From the NCBI GenBank assembly GCA_947630925.1, contig CANRJM010000002.1, positions 1-64,000 of the forward strand: DNA of 64,000 nt, read 5' to 3'. Under the pieces are notes generated by a model, which worked only from the letters and a program-made list of their open reading frames with translations, searched no databases and was not told the origin of the DNA. The stretch is from an uncultured Lachnospiraceae bacterium. Its GTDB lineage: Bacteria > Bacillota > Clostridia > Lachnospirales > Lachnospiraceae. Position numbers and translations under genes: made by a program. Below are positions 8,550 to 17,608 of the stretch, piece after piece. How positions within the stretch are numbered: the first letter of the stretch is position 1; every line of letters begins with the position of its first letter.

Positions 8550-8866
8550 CTTTTTCCAGGTTTTGTATAAAAATAAAGCCGATGAATGATTACCGGCTCT
8601 ATGGAGCAAAATTCCGATTTGAAATTTACCATTTCATAAGTGGTTATCGCTCGTTATAGGGCGTCAATAAAATCCTCCAAAACGCTTGAAAACAAAGGAT
8701 TTATCGCAGCGCATCCACCTTATTATGATTTCACAAAAATTTACCCTCGTCCCGCACCTTATAAGGGCAAAAACAAGGGGAGACAAATCTGGTAACAAAC
8801 TATAACAACGTGTAGCAATCGAGAAACCGACATATGTACAAATATATTATACTGGAGAATTTCAAA
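8550..8866. other. No gene recognised
   Basis: Intergenic stretch between the divergent XRE operon and the tnpV remnant. No coding frame with a ribosome binding site and no clear repeat seen. Confidence 0.4.
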
Positions 8867-9239
8867 ATGGACAGGCACATTTATGACAAGAGTAATGATA
8901 TTTGGTATGAACTTCAAATCGAATATTATATCCCTTACCTTACCCGCCAAAAAAGAACAGCCAATAGGCATCTATAGCCAGCAGCATTTGCAGCATCTAA
9001 AACAGTATCGCAGGGTTACATATACCAATCTCCTTACCAGCAACAAACTTAACGCTTACCTTGCGGAGATCGACGGACAGGCAAAGAAACTGTTTTTTCG
9101 ACTGATAAAAGAATATGCTGACAGACAGGGCGTGGCAAAACGGCTGAAAGCGGATAATTCTTTCGAATGGGTATGGAGAATGAACAATATCCACTCCGCT
9201 GTGGAGAAAGTCGTCAATGCGGAATTGATTTACACATAA
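8867..9239 (+). pseudogene. tnpV: TnpV, frameshifted
   Basis: The ATG at 8867-8869, preceded by GGAG, reads MDRHIYDKSNDIWYELQ up to IPYL. The family continuation (LTLPAKKEQPIGIYS through LLTSNKLNAYLAEID to WRMNNIHSAVE) is in another frame. The shift falls in the tandem CTTAC repeats near 8935-8945, suggesting slippage. TnpV is a small protein of unknown role found in Tn4451-type and conjugative transposons of Clostridia, so this marks a mobile-element remnant beside the restriction operon. Confidence 0.8.
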
Positions 9240-9286
9240 GTCCATTCCAATGGATAGGGTAAGGTTCCTGTTTATTTGATGAATCA

Positions 9287-9316
9287 CGGCGACGGGAATG
9301 TTTTTCGCCGCCTTTT
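9287..9316. terminator. Possible terminator hairpin between tnpV and the S subunit gene
   Basis: CGGCGA (9287-9292) pairs with TCGCCG (9305-9310), followed by CCTTTT on the plus strand. It lies between the converging ends of tnpV and the restriction operon. Confidence 0.4.
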
Positions 9317-9321
9317 GCGCC

Positions 9322-10449
9322 TCATGCTATTTCTTTAGCTACAAGTTTAGCATAAGCGTCTTCGATTCTCTTGATAGCTTCAATTCTTCTTTGTAGAATT
9401 TGATATTTTCTCACAAGTAACAACTGCTCTGAGTATGCTGGGATATCAATTTTAGTGTGAGAAAAAAAGCCAGTCATATTCCATGTCCCGTTATCAGAAT
9501 TGGATGCATAGGACAGAAAATCTTGTTTATATTGTAACGAAAGCCATTGTAAATTAATTGTAAAAGGGGAATCCTCTCTTACATAAAGGATATAGGCATG
9601 GTCATTAATAGTATATTTCCCCTTACTCAAATATTTTGTATTTCCTGCCTTTCCGTTACGAGTAACAAGGAGTCCTTCTTTTCCTTCGAATACTTTTAAT
9701 TTACGATTGTTAATAACGCACATCGGTATCTCGCCCATCATGGTATTATCTTCAGTCGCACTTGATAACACTTGATAATGTTCGGCATTGTTTTGTAAGG
9801 TTTGATAAATACACTCTTCAGTAAGACCTGCATTACCACTCATGTAATCTATGCAAGTTGAAATATCTATAGCTTTGCCTTGATATTCTTGATAATCAAG
9901 AGTCAACTCTTTTTTTGCAAGAGAATCATACTCTTTTTTTAATATTTCAAGAACATTCAGTTTGTCTTTGACCGCTCTTAATGACCTTAAGATATTATTT
10001 TGCACTTTCCAATCCGGCAAGGTAAATTCTTCGGCATAAATCTGTGTTAGTGATAATGTTTTAGACCCATCGCTCACTCCCATTTCTCTATAAAATTTCT
10101 GTAAAAATATAGAGAAATACTCAAGATTAACTTTTCCGATAGCTTCTTTTCGTAAGGTAATAAACCCAGCATGATGATTTAACGCAAACTTTTCTCCATT
10201 TTTATAAGTCATACTTCCAGCACTACCATCCAAACTGATGATTATTCCTTCTCCAGAAAAAACAGTTATTGGAATTCCTTTTTTAGTTTTTGCTGAAATG
10301 GATATTTTTCGCTCAGTTGTACGATGATCCCTATTCCCACCATATAAAGGAATTAACTCGTCACCATTTTGAAGAGAAGCATAAACTTCTTCATCAGTTA
10401 AGGCATAATCGCCTTTATCTATTTCGTTAAATACATCAAGAAATTTCAT
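9322..10449 (-). CDS. Restriction-modification specificity (S) subunit
   Basis: 375 residues in two similar halves, each a target-recognition domain followed by a long helix (helices near residues 160-185 and 340-375), the layout of HsdS-like proteins that read a bipartite DNA target. The ATG follows GAGGAG and overlaps the end of the methylase/nuclease gene by 14 bp, implying coupled translation and stoichiometric assembly. Because the partner carries both nuclease and methylase and no HsdR gene is present, this looks like the B subunit of a BcgI-like (type IIB) enzyme. Confidence 0.8.
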   Translation of the reverse strand: MKFLDVFNEIDKGDYALTDEEVYASLQNGDELIPLYGGNRDHRTTERKISISAKTKKGIPITVFSGEGIIISLDGSAGSMTYKNGEKFALNHHAGFITLRKEAIGKVNLEYFSIFLQKFYREMGVSDGSKTLSLTQIYAEEFTLPDWKVQNNILRSLRAVKDKLNVLEILKKEYDSLAKKELTLDYQEYQGKAIDISTCIDYMSGNAGLTEECIYQTLQNNAEHYQVLSSATEDNTMMGEIPMCVINNRKLKVFEGKEGLLVTRNGKAGNTKYLSKGKYTINDHAYILYVREDSPFTINLQWLSLQYKQDFLSYASNSDNGTWNMTGFFSHTKIDIPAYSEQLLLVRKYQILQRRIEAIKRIEDAYAKLVAKEIA

Positions 10450-12469
10450 TTAAAATTCTCCTCATTTCATCATCAATTCTTTTTAATTCATTATTAAACT
10501 CTGACTCACTAATATAGTGTGGAGAATATGGGCGTAAATAGTACTCTGGAAGTAATGTTTTATAATTATCAGATTTAATGCGGTTTATGTTTATATTTCC
10601 GCCTTTCCTTAAAGTTTGATCTATACCTTTTTCATCAATCCATGTGGTTTTCGTATTACTATCATCAAAGGTTAACCATCTCTTTTCTAATAATCCAGGC
10701 ATTTCAACACCATCAGTACTAACCCAACCAGAAATTTCATCATGCATCCATCCGTTACGATTATTGCGAAGTTTTGTAGGAAACCTTTTGTCCGAATTTG
10801 CCAAACCATCATTATCGATGATATACATCCAAACAGGTTTATCTTGAATTTTAGTTACGGTACTGCTACGCTTTTTAATGAACAAAGCATATGTCTTTTC
10901 TTTTGTATAAGGTGCAAAAGCAAATTTCGGCAAGGAAATTATAGCATAAACTTCGCATTTTTCGAGAATTTCCTGACGGAAATTTTTATATGAAGGATTT
11001 TCTAACACTCCATCTGGGGTAATGATGCATGCCTTTCCCCCAATTTCAAGCAAATCAATCACCTTGCAAATAAATGCAATCTCTGTTCTGTTAGTTGAAA
11101 TAACATCAGTATTAGCCTTTATAGTTCCACTCCCATAGGGTGGATTTGTTATGACATATTGATATTTTCTACTTAATACTGTTTTCCCCTGTCTTGCTGG
11201 TTTTAACGAGTTATCAGAATACATATGTGTGTGTCCGTCACCAACTAAGAACATATTAAGTCTTGTCCTTGATATGTTCTCATCACGCACATCTACACCA
11301 TAAAAGCACCTTTTTGACAGGAAATCTTTTGCAGTATCAGTCAAAGTACCACTTTTTTTATAGTTGTTTAATAATACTTTGAAACTTTCTGTCAAAAATC
11401 CACCTGTACCACAGGCAGGGTCAATTATAGAGAATTCTTTCTTTTCGTTATACACATCCTCCTCCATCAATAACAATTTAGAGAATATATGTGTGTAGTG
11501 TCTACGAGTGAAATATTCGCCAAAATCTTTCTTTTCTTTAGATGAGGCAAACATTTCATATACAGCACCGAATAGATCAAAACCTGTACCGTGTAAAGGT
11601 TTCATAGAATCAATAATGCTATAAATCTGTTTTACATCTTCAACATCAATTAGAGGCTTATTCTTTTCATCTCCGCTAATTGCTATCCTAACTACCTCCA
11701 TAACATTCTTAAATTCCTTAAAAGTTGTTTCATCTTCCAAACGACTAATATACCCGCTTAAATTGTTTTTTATTTTTTCAGATACTTCATCATTACAGGA
11801 GGACCAATACACCTTAGATGCATCCTTGCTGCCATCAATTTCTTCTTTTTCTTCAAAATACTCAAGAGCAACAAATCCGACAGTAAAATCAATTTTCTGC
11901 ACATTATCTTTGAAATTAATGCCCCGATATACTCCGGCAAGTTCCCACAACTTTTTATTAAAAATAGCCTCAGAAATGGTAGAAATAGAGTCAACGTTCG
12001 TGTTGATAGCATCCAAATCTGGATTTTTAGTTAGTTTGTTCTTAATAAGCCGATAAATATCAATAGTTTGAAATTCTCTGATAGGATTACCGTTAAGCGT
12101 TAGCTGCTTCATTGTTTTTACATTATAGAAATAAGTGGTTTTACAATTTGTAACAATAAAATACGGCAAACCCAACTTTGGCGCTTTTAGTTTTCCTTGT
12201 TCTAGTGCATCTTTCCAATCCCTATCATCGACTTTACAATCATCTTTAGCTTCAGCATAGGCAACAAGGTTTTTAATATATTGTTCATCATTTGTTCCGT
12301 CATATTCAAACTCAGAAATAAGAATATCAGGGCGCTTTGATCCTGTATACTTAGAAAAAGTAGTGTCATTTACAATTTGACGAAAAGGAATACTTAATTG
12401 TGCAACCAGAACTTCATTTATTAGACGGCTTACAGAGAGAGCCTCTTGTTTCTTTTTACTTTGAGCCAT
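10436..12469 (-). CDS. Fused nuclease/N6-adenine methylase (BcgI-like RM subunit)
   Basis: 677 residues from the ATG at 12467-12469. GGAGG eight bases upstream fixes this start; longer frames begin inside the previous gene. The N-terminus carries a PD-(D/E)xK-type motif (PDI near residue 47, EAK at 73-75) as in HSDR_N domains. The rest is an N6-methylase with SAM motif I DPACGTGGFL and catalytic NPPYGSG. No DEAD-box translocase is encoded nearby, so this is not a classic type I system. A fused nuclease-methylase plus separate S subunit matches type IIB BcgI (A about 640 residues, B about 340). It is expected to methylate a split target and cut on both sides. Biochemistry is inferred. Confidence 0.8.
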   Translation of the reverse strand: MAQSKKKQEALSVSRLINEVLVAQLSIPFRQIVNDTTFSKYTGSKRPDILISEFEYDGTNDEQYIKNLVAYAEAKDDCKVDDRDWKDALEQGKLKAPKLGLPYFIVTNCKTTYFYNVKTMKQLTLNGNPIREFQTIDIYRLIKNKLTKNPDLDAINTNVDSISTISEAIFNKKLWELAGVYRGINFKDNVQKIDFTVGFVALEYFEEKEEIDGSKDASKVYWSSCNDEVSEKIKNNLSGYISRLEDETTFKEFKNVMEVVRIAISGDEKNKPLIDVEDVKQIYSIIDSMKPLHGTGFDLFGAVYEMFASSKEKKDFGEYFTRRHYTHIFSKLLLMEEDVYNEKKEFSIIDPACGTGGFLTESFKVLLNNYKKSGTLTDTAKDFLSKRCFYGVDVRDENISRTRLNMFLVGDGHTHMYSDNSLKPARQGKTVLSRKYQYVITNPPYGSGTIKANTDVISTNRTEIAFICKVIDLLEIGGKACIITPDGVLENPSYKNFRQEILEKCEVYAIISLPKFAFAPYTKEKTYALFIKKRSSTVTKIQDKPVWMYIIDNDGLANSDKRFPTKLRNNRNGWMHDEISGWVSTDGVEMPGLLEKRWLTFDDSNTKTTWIDEKGIDQTLRKGGNININRIKSDNYKTLLPEYYLRPYSPHYISESEFNNELKRIDDEMRRILNEIS

Positions 12470-12470
12470 T

Positions 12471-12656
12471 TTAGTTTCCTCCATTTTCTCCTTTTGATTG
12501 CCTTTGCTCATCTCTTTTTCGCTTAGATAAATAGCTTTCAGCAGCCTTATTAAAGAGATCTACAAAACTACTCTTGTCATATGCCAAAGCTGCCTTTAGT
12601 TCTGTATGCAGCTCCTCTGGCATTCTAAACTGCACTTGTTTCGTTCGATTGCTCAA
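12471..12656 (-). CDS. Small ribbon-helix-helix-like regulator of the RM operon
   Basis: 61 residues from a TTG start at 12654-12656, preceded by AGGGGG. Sequence NRTKQVQFRMPEELHTELKA has the strand-then-helices pattern of Arc/MetJ-type ribbon-helix-helix proteins; the tail is basic. The stop lies one base before the methylase ATG, so the two are coupled. A dyad in the promoter (12681-12696) is a plausible binding site, giving an autoregulated controller in place of the HTH C-protein found in many RM systems. Confidence 0.7.
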   Translation of the reverse strand: MSNRTKQVQFRMPEELHTELKAALAYDKSSFVDLFNKAAESYLSKRKRDEQRQSKGENGGN

Positions 12657-12680
12657 AGCTGCACCCCCTGTTACAATTAA

Positions 12681-12715
12681 TGATATTATGATATCATTTT
12701 TTTTTGAAAAGTCAA
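12681..12715 (-). promoter_or_regulatory. Promoter and operator of the RM operon
   Basis: Minus strand: TTGACT (12710-12715), 16 bp, TATCAT (12688-12693). A palindrome TGATAT-N4-ATATCA (12681-12696) covers the -10 box, a likely site for the small RHH protein. Confidence 0.65.
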
Positions 12716-12789
12716 GGGTAAGACATAAATACATGCTATCCATGTGGTCAACATTACATATATTCTCATTCATATTAAATTTATGTAAG

Positions 12790-12816
12790 CACCGCCAGCT
12801 TAACCGCTCGGCGGTG
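12790..12816 (-). terminator. GC-rich hairpin after the relaxase remnant
   Basis: CACCGCC (12790-12796) and GGCGGTG (12810-12816) form a perfect 7-bp stem with a 13-nt loop, between the relaxase remnant and the RM promoter. T-tract is weak. Confidence 0.4.
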
Positions 12817-12834
12817 TTGTTTTCTGTTTGGAAG

Positions 12835-13134
12835 TTACCTTTCTCTGTCAAAGGATTTCTTTCGTGGCTTCTGCTGTCTGCCTTGCTCCTGCAACTGTCT
12901 GAGCCTGTTTCTGACGCTCTCCCTTTCGGGCGGTTTTTGCGGTCTGCTCTTTTGCTTCATCTGATGCTCCCACTCGGCAAGGTCACGGTTGTACCGTTCC
13001 ACAACAGATTCGGTTTCCCGATAAGTCGCCATGAATGCCTGCACATCAGGATAACCGCCCTCCTTTTTTCTTAAAGATATACAATGCCTAAGCAGCAGCG
13101 AATAGCAAATCATAGTATCTGGTGCATTGACCAC
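12835..13134 (-). pseudogene. C-terminal fragment of a mobilisation relaxase
   Basis: About 80 residues of highly charged helix (VQAFMATYRETESVVERY through KKSFDRER) match the C-terminal end of MobA/MobL-type relaxases of clostridial conjugative transposons. The catalytic N-terminal relaxase domain is missing; the upstream side runs into an IS3 remnant. The fragment marks a mobile element that delivered or flanks the RM operon. Confidence 0.6.
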
Positions 13135-13139
13135 GGGAG

Positions 13140-13520
13140 GAAGCCCGCCGTTAGCAGAGCAGATACTCCGGGTTATTCCAATAACTGATAAAGTATCTCC
13201 AGATAAGGGGTTTCAGTTCATCTAGGGTCATGTCTTCCGCCCGGTATCCGGCCGTAGAAGAGTTCGCTTTTCACCCGTGCCCACATACTTTCACAGCAGG
13301 CATTATCATGGCAGAGCCCTCCTGTTCTGTTCATGCTCTGCCGGATGCCGCACCAGGCTATTACCTTACGGTAACTCTCGCTCGTGTACTACGCCCTGCT
13401 GTCGGAATGGAGGATGGCTCCGCCTATTCCGGGATACGCTTCCGCAGACGCTTTTACCGACCAATCTCTTTTGTAAGTTTGACCGCCTGAACCTTGTATT
13501 CTGTTTCATATTTTTTGCCA
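13140..13520 (-). pseudogene. IS3-family transposase remnant with internal deletion
   Basis: The minus strand starts with the OrfA N-terminus (readable as KYETEYKVQAVKLTKEIG after a frame change) and jumps directly to the OrfB C-terminal half: HSD, then YTSESYRKVIAWCGIRQSMN, CHDNACCESMWARVKSELF, and MTLDELKPLIWRYFISYWNN. Frameshifts and stops separate these blocks. Most of the DDE core is gone. The 3' end abuts the relaxase fragment. Confidence 0.75.
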
Positions 13521-13653
13521 TTGTAAAATACCTTCTTATTCTTTTTGATAATACACCAAATCCGTGAGAATAAGTTGTGTCAACTAAAATGATACAACAT
13601 CATACCTCTCAGCAAAATTTCCGCATGCTCCTGCTGCATTTTCCCTTTGTCGG

Positions 13654-13764
13654 TTACGATATGGAAGAAAGCATGTCTCTGCCCGGCAAGCTGTTCCAAC
13701 GCCCGATCATCTTGTCCAGTTCATCTTCCACTTCAATCAGCAACGCCATGTCCCTTTGGTTCAT
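13654..13764 (-). CDS. Very short ORF, 36 residues, unknown
   Basis: ATG at 13762-13764 follows a strong GGAGGAGAGG site; the frame encodes an acidic helix (MALLIEVEDELDKMIGRW) ending at TAA 13654-13656. The downstream region continues protein-like in the same frame (PTKGKCSRSMRKFC), so it may be a truncated longer gene. Seen among transposon remnants; no function assigned. Confidence 0.4.
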   Translation of the reverse strand: MNQRDMALLIEVEDELDKMIGRWNSLPGRDMLSSIS

Positions 13765-13892
13765 AATCCTCTCCTCCAATCTCTTTCCTAATCTGCAATT
13801 TCCTATTTTTTATAAAGGATAAAATAATAGAACAGCATGCTTGTCTTTATCTGATTCTATTTTACCGTGCTTCTTTTCCGATGTCAGCCTCT

Positions 13893-13929
13893 AAATAAAA
13901 ATAAGCAGAATCCAAAAACTGATCTGCTT
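13893..13929 (-). terminator. Terminator after the VOC gene pair
   Basis: AAGCAGA (13903-13909) pairs with TCTGCTT (13923-13929); the minus strand continues into ATTTTTATTT (13893-13902). It ends the transcript from 14544 to 13994. Confidence 0.6.
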
Positions 13930-13993
13930 ATCTATATTTTTTGAAATTTATCGATCTAATCGAATTCCCGATAAACTTGAAATTTGCACTTCC

Positions 13994-14092
13994 TTATTTC
14001 CTTATATCGCCGGTAACTATATGTTTCCCATCAGGAACATTGTCTGCTAATAATTTTATTTCATAAATTGCCTGCTCAACAATTACGCTCAT
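13994..14092 (-). CDS. Short ORF coupled to the VOC gene, 32 residues
   Basis: The ATG at 14090-14092 overlaps the TGA of the VOC gene (ATGA), a coupling signal. The product begins MSVIVEQAIYEIKLLADNV and ends VTGDIRK, followed by a terminator. It looks like the N-terminal part of a small protein truncated by a stop. No function recognised. Confidence 0.4.
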   Translation of the reverse strand: MSVIVEQAIYEIKLLADNVPDGKHIVTGDIRK

Positions 14093-14544
14093 TCCCATTC
14101 ACCGCCTATTTCATCATATGGACCAGTGATTTCTATCGTGTTGTCATCCGGGTCCTTCATTGAAAAATAGTAATATGGATTTCGTGCATTAATGTATCTG
14201 ATTTCAGTAAGATTGCTACCTATACCCAACGCACACATCCTATCATATTCTTTTCTTAAGTCATTTGCAGTCAGATTAATAACAACCTTCCCCGGATTTT
14301 GCATTTTGGCAATTCTAACACAATCATCATATTCCTCATACAATTTCCCTTTGGTTGTTACTTTATCGGGATTTTCAGAATCAAAATATCCGTTCATAAT
14401 TGATAAACACAGTCCGTCAATGTTAAATATAGCAAATCTGTTCAAATTTTGTGCTGTTACATCTCGATCTAACAACAATTGATAAAAATGCACTGATTGA
14501 GCAAAATCTTTGGAAATAAGATATATGGACCCCTTTGTTATCAT
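14089..14544 (-). CDS. VOC-superfamily (glyoxalase/dioxygenase-like) protein
   Basis: 151 residues; the ATG at 14542-14544 follows AGAGGAGG, deciding the start over a longer frame. It has the paired beta-alpha-beta-beta-beta modules of the VOC fold: first module IYLISKDFAQSVHFYQ, second ending YYFSMKDPDDNTIEITGP. The DPDGN-like end with Glu is the usual last metal ligand strand, but the first His ligand is not evident, so it may bind a drug or ligand rather than act as glyoxalase. Family members include bleomycin/fosfomycin resistance proteins; no specific function claimed. Confidence 0.7.
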   Translation of the reverse strand: MITKGSIYLISKDFAQSVHFYQLLLDRDVTAQNLNRFAIFNIDGLCLSIMNGYFDSENPDKVTTKGKLYEEYDDCVRIAKMQNPGKVVINLTANDLRKEYDRMCALGIGSNLTEIRYINARNPYYYFSMKDPDDNTIEITGPYDEIGGEWE

Positions 14545-14620
14545 GATTAACCTCCTCTGAAAAAACGGAACTAACAATGCCATTTTTCGTATTATCAATT
14601 AACTTCTGCAACTGATTTTG

Positions 14621-14675
14621 GAATAATCTGCTGTTTCTTCTAAAATAGATTATACTGATTCACAGCAGATTATTC
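14621..14675. repeat. Perfect 14-bp inverted repeat
   Basis: GAATAATCTGCTGT (14621-14634) and its exact reverse complement (14662-14675) with a 27-nt AT-rich loop. It lies upstream of the VOC gene and near the 47-bp rlmD-tail-like repeat. There is no T-run, so it is more likely an operator or element end than a terminator. Confidence 0.6.
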
Positions 14676-14701
14676 AACATATTTACCATGCTAATTTGCA
14701 G

Positions 14702-14748
14702 CATTCGGCTTTCTGTTTTTGTTGCCCAAAACACATACCGTCTCGACA
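14702..14748 (-). repeat. 47-bp repeat matching the detached rlmD-like tail (att-like site)
   Basis: Matches 30350-30396 at 43 of 47 positions. On the minus strand it reads YVETVCVLGNKNRKP, the C-terminal HVET block of RlmD-like proteins; the core GTCGAGACGGT resembles the rlmD 3' end (47735-47749). No intact gene is attached. Interpreted as the remains of an attachment site of an rlmD-targeting element. Confidence 0.55.
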
Positions 14749-14760
14749 TATCATTCCATA

Positions 14761-14800
14761 CAAAAAATATGGCAGACACGCCGTTTCCGGTATGCCTGCC
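14761..14800 (-). terminator. Terminator after the surface carbohydrate-binding protein
   Basis: GGCAGACACGCCG and CGGTATGCCTGCC form a long stem with two mismatches; on the minus strand it is followed by ATATTTTTTG. Placed 60 bp after the stop at 14861. Confidence 0.65.
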
Positions 14801-14860
14801 TCACTATTCCACCTTCCTGTCTACCATGACTGAAATTCCCGCTCTGACAGCAAAGATTTG

Positions 14861-17608
14861 TTACCGTGGTCTATTTCCACCCGGATTCCACCCTCCTCCA
14901 GGAATGTTACCGGAACTTCCATCCATCCCAACACTGACATTAGCAGAAGTAAAAGTAAATTCTTTGTATTGTGCCAGGTTATCCAAGGATGTGCCATAGT
15001 AAACTGTATAGGTCTCTCCCAACATCAATGCTTCACACGATAATATGATTGACTGAAATCTCTTTGTTGGCTGGGCGGATAATACTGTATTTCCATCACT
15101 GTCTTTCAAAACTACGTATGTGCCTGCGTTCTGCGCTGTGCTAAATCGCACATTCACTACCGGCTGGGAGGAACCGCTGGTAGGTGCTGCATCCATCCCG
15201 ACTGCACCCGCAGCAATGAGAGTCCCGCCTGAAATTTCACAGACGCAATGATTATCTCCATAGTCCAGCGCCCCATTTCCACCATTTTCCGGTCCATTTA
15301 CCGTCACTGTTCCCCCGCGGAAGAAGATATTTCCATTGGAATCAATACCGTCCCCATCCGCATCCACAGTGAGAGTTCCTCCATTTATAATAATCTGGTA
15401 ATTAGTCTGGGACGACGTTTCTCCTTTAGAGAAACTGTCTCTTCCAAAAGCATTGTTTCCTTCGGAAGCATCATTTCCTCCGGCAGCATTGAGGCCATCA
15501 TCTCTCGCTTTCACATCAATTTTCCCACCATTAATGGTAATGTCGCCGCTTTCCAATCCCTCATAAGATTCCACGATTTGAATGGTCCCGTCATTGATCT
15601 GCAGGCCGATGTCCGAATGAATGGCATCATCCCCTGCCGCCAGTATCAGAGTTCCGCCATCAATACAGATACTTCCATTACAATGCAGGGCATCATCTGC
15701 ATACGGATCATTAGAATCCTGTTTTTTCCGCAGTTTACTATAAGTAACTGTGGTATCAATGTTAATGGTGCCTGCTGTGTCCGGAATATAGATGGTAACA
15801 CCGGCTTTTATTCCCTTATAACTGCTATCCTCTGTAGATGACGCCAGATTCTTTGTTGTCACATTGATTTCTGATGGATTCAGCAATAGGGTTCGGAACG
15901 CGCTGATTCCATCTCCATTATCGGATATGATCTGGTAAGTACCCCCGTCAATAACCATGTTGCCCAGGTCTGCCAGCGTTTCATCGTCTGCCACATCCTC
16001 TTCATCCAACGTGGTCTTTAGAGCATCTCCATCTGAATGGATCGTTAAGTCTGCCTGATAAACATAAAGTTCCGTCTTTCCTGTGATTCCATTATGTCCG
16101 GCGGCGCTGCCATCCTCCACACCACTGACATGAATTCTGGTATTCCGTATTTTTAAGGTATCTGTAGCCTTAATACCATTTCCATGTTTTGAATAAATAT
16201 TTAAGGTTCCTGAACCATTCATGGTCAACGGCGTTTTTTTACAGATAATTCCCCCGGTATAGGTAGTTGAAACACCATCATCTTTATCAATCCCCGTATC
16301 CCCCATATCTGACAGTGTATTTATACTGCCATCCTTCACTGTGATAACGGCACGAGTTGCAGATTTTTTAATTGTAATCAGTCCGGTATCCGAATCCGGT
16401 TCTGTATTGTTAGATGAGGTAAGATTGATTCCATCCAGAATGATATGTACAGTTCCTTTCAGTGTTTCCCCATTCTCATCCTGCTTGTAATCCACTTCAA
16501 TCAATCCGTCTACAGCTTTTTCAATCGTTTCTGTGTGAAGAAGATACGTCCCCGGGGCAGTGATTGTTAGTTTGTTTTTTTTGCTGATCTCATAGGTATC
16601 CTCAGCAATTTTGCTCTCTGGTGCCTCTGCCGGTAAAGTAATTTCTACCACATCTCCCGGAATTTCTATGTCCTCATCTGTCTCATCATATTGAGCCACG
16701 GCAGTTTCCACATAACCTTCCATGGAATCATCCCCACCATATTGACTCCCGCCTGGCGCCGCCGGAGAACTGTCCGGGACTCCCGGTAACGGAGTATTCG
16801 GTGTTCCGGATGCGTCAGGTAACGGAGTATTCGGCTTTTCAGATGCATCAGGTGACGGAGTATCCGGCTGTTCAGATACGTCAGGCGACGGAGTATCCGC
16901 TGTTCCGGATGCATCCGGTAATGATGTGGCAGAAGGTTCTGCAGTTGTTTCCGGTGATGGGCTATTCACTGCACTGGGTAATGCACTGGTATCTGTTTCT
17001 TTTTTCGTCTCCTTTACCTTGATGGTATACAGATAATCTGCCCGCAATTTACTTTTCTGTTCCGTTTTTCTCAGCTTGGCAGTCGTCATTTTTTTGCCCT
17101 TTACCGGATAGAGTTTTAATGTCTCTGTTGAGGTAAAAACAAAGGTTTTGGACGATTTTGCTTTTATCTTGTTTTTCTTTGTAAACTGATCGGAGATCGC
17201 ATAATACACAGTATAACCCTTTTTGACCTTTACTGTCGTTTTGACTGCCCCATTGTAGGTGCCTGCCCTCTTGCTGATGGTATAGCCCACTGGTTTTTTT
17301 ACCGTGATTTTTAACTTTCGTTTCTTTTTTCCGCTGCGAATGGTTATCGTTGCTTTCCCTTTTTTCTTCGCTGTGACCAATCCCTTTGACGAAACTGTTG
17401 CAACTGATTTTTTACTGGATGTAAATTTCAATGAGGATGCACTCAGATTGGTTTTAATCTGGAATGTGCTTCCTACTGCCATGTTTTTTACTTGTCCTGC
17501 ATAATTCTTTATCTTGATTTCCCCAGCGGATGCATTCTGCGGTGCTGCGGTCATGATTAATGTAAACGCTAATAATACTGACTGCCATCTCCTAATTCTT
17601 TTACGCAT
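14861..17608 (-). CDS. Secreted Big2-containing carbohydrate-binding (DUF4353-like) protein
   Basis: 915 residues from the ATG at 17606-17608 (GGAGG upstream). A signal peptide (about 1-30) is followed by a Lys-rich Big2-like Ig domain (about 30-105), a second beta domain (105-200), and a Pro/Thr/Ser linker with about four 11-residue tandem repeats (PDASGTPNTPL type, roughly 232-285). A large region rich in NGG, DGG and DDGI turns (about 330-850) looks like the right-handed beta solenoid annotated as DUF4353 carbohydrate-binding. The end is Gly/Pro-rich. No sortase motif is seen, so it is released or held by other means. It follows a two-component system that may control it. Probably binds extracellular polymer. 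Confidence 0.8.
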   Translation of the reverse strand: MRKRIRRWQSVLLAFTLIMTAAPQNASAGEIKIKNYAGQVKNMAVGSTFQIKTNLSASSLKFTSSKKSVATVSSKGLVTAKKKGKATITIRSGKKKRKLKITVKKPVGYTISKRAGTYNGAVKTTVKVKKGYTVYYAISDQFTKKNKIKAKSSKTFVFTSTETLKLYPVKGKKMTTAKLRKTEQKSKLRADYLYTIKVKETKKETDTSALPSAVNSPSPETTAEPSATSLPDASGTADTPSPDVSEQPDTPSPDASEKPNTPLPDASGTPNTPLPGVPDSSPAAPGGSQYGGDDSMEGYVETAVAQYDETDEDIEIPGDVVEITLPAEAPESKIAEDTYEISKKNKLTITAPGTYLLHTETIEKAVDGLIEVDYKQDENGETLKGTVHIILDGINLTSSNNTEPDSDTGLITIKKSATRAVITVKDGSINTLSDMGDTGIDKDDGVSTTYTGGIICKKTPLTMNGSGTLNIYSKHGNGIKATDTLKIRNTRIHVSGVEDGSAAGHNGITGKTELYVYQADLTIHSDGDALKTTLDEEDVADDETLADLGNMVIDGGTYQIISDNGDGISAFRTLLLNPSEINVTTKNLASSTEDSSYKGIKAGVTIYIPDTAGTINIDTTVTYSKLRKKQDSNDPYADDALHCNGSICIDGGTLILAAGDDAIHSDIGLQINDGTIQIVESYEGLESGDITINGGKIDVKARDDGLNAAGGNDASEGNNAFGRDSFSKGETSSQTNYQIIINGGTLTVDADGDGIDSNGNIFFRGGTVTVNGPENGGNGALDYGDNHCVCEISGGTLIAAGAVGMDAAPTSGSSQPVVNVRFSTAQNAGTYVVLKDSDGNTVLSAQPTKRFQSIILSCEALMLGETYTVYYGTSLDNLAQYKEFTFTSANVSVGMDGSSGNIPGGGWNPGGNRPR

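Noticed and set aside
9322-10449. Phase-variable shuffling of S subunits
   Set aside because: Only one S gene, no extra half-S genes or inverted repeats nearby; the closest recombinase is about 20 kb away.
10436-12511. Classic type I restriction system
   Set aside because: No HsdR-type helicase gene and a nuclease-like segment already fused to the methylase; BcgI-like is the better fit.
15248-15841. Plus-strand frame of 197 codons
   Set aside because: Antisense to the repeat-rich surface protein; Ser/Ile-rich composition comes from the repeats on the other strand.
16780-16925. Tandem ~33-bp repeats looking like a small CRISPR array
   Set aside because: They are in frame and encode the Pro/Thr linker repeats of the surface protein; no spacers, leader or cas genes.
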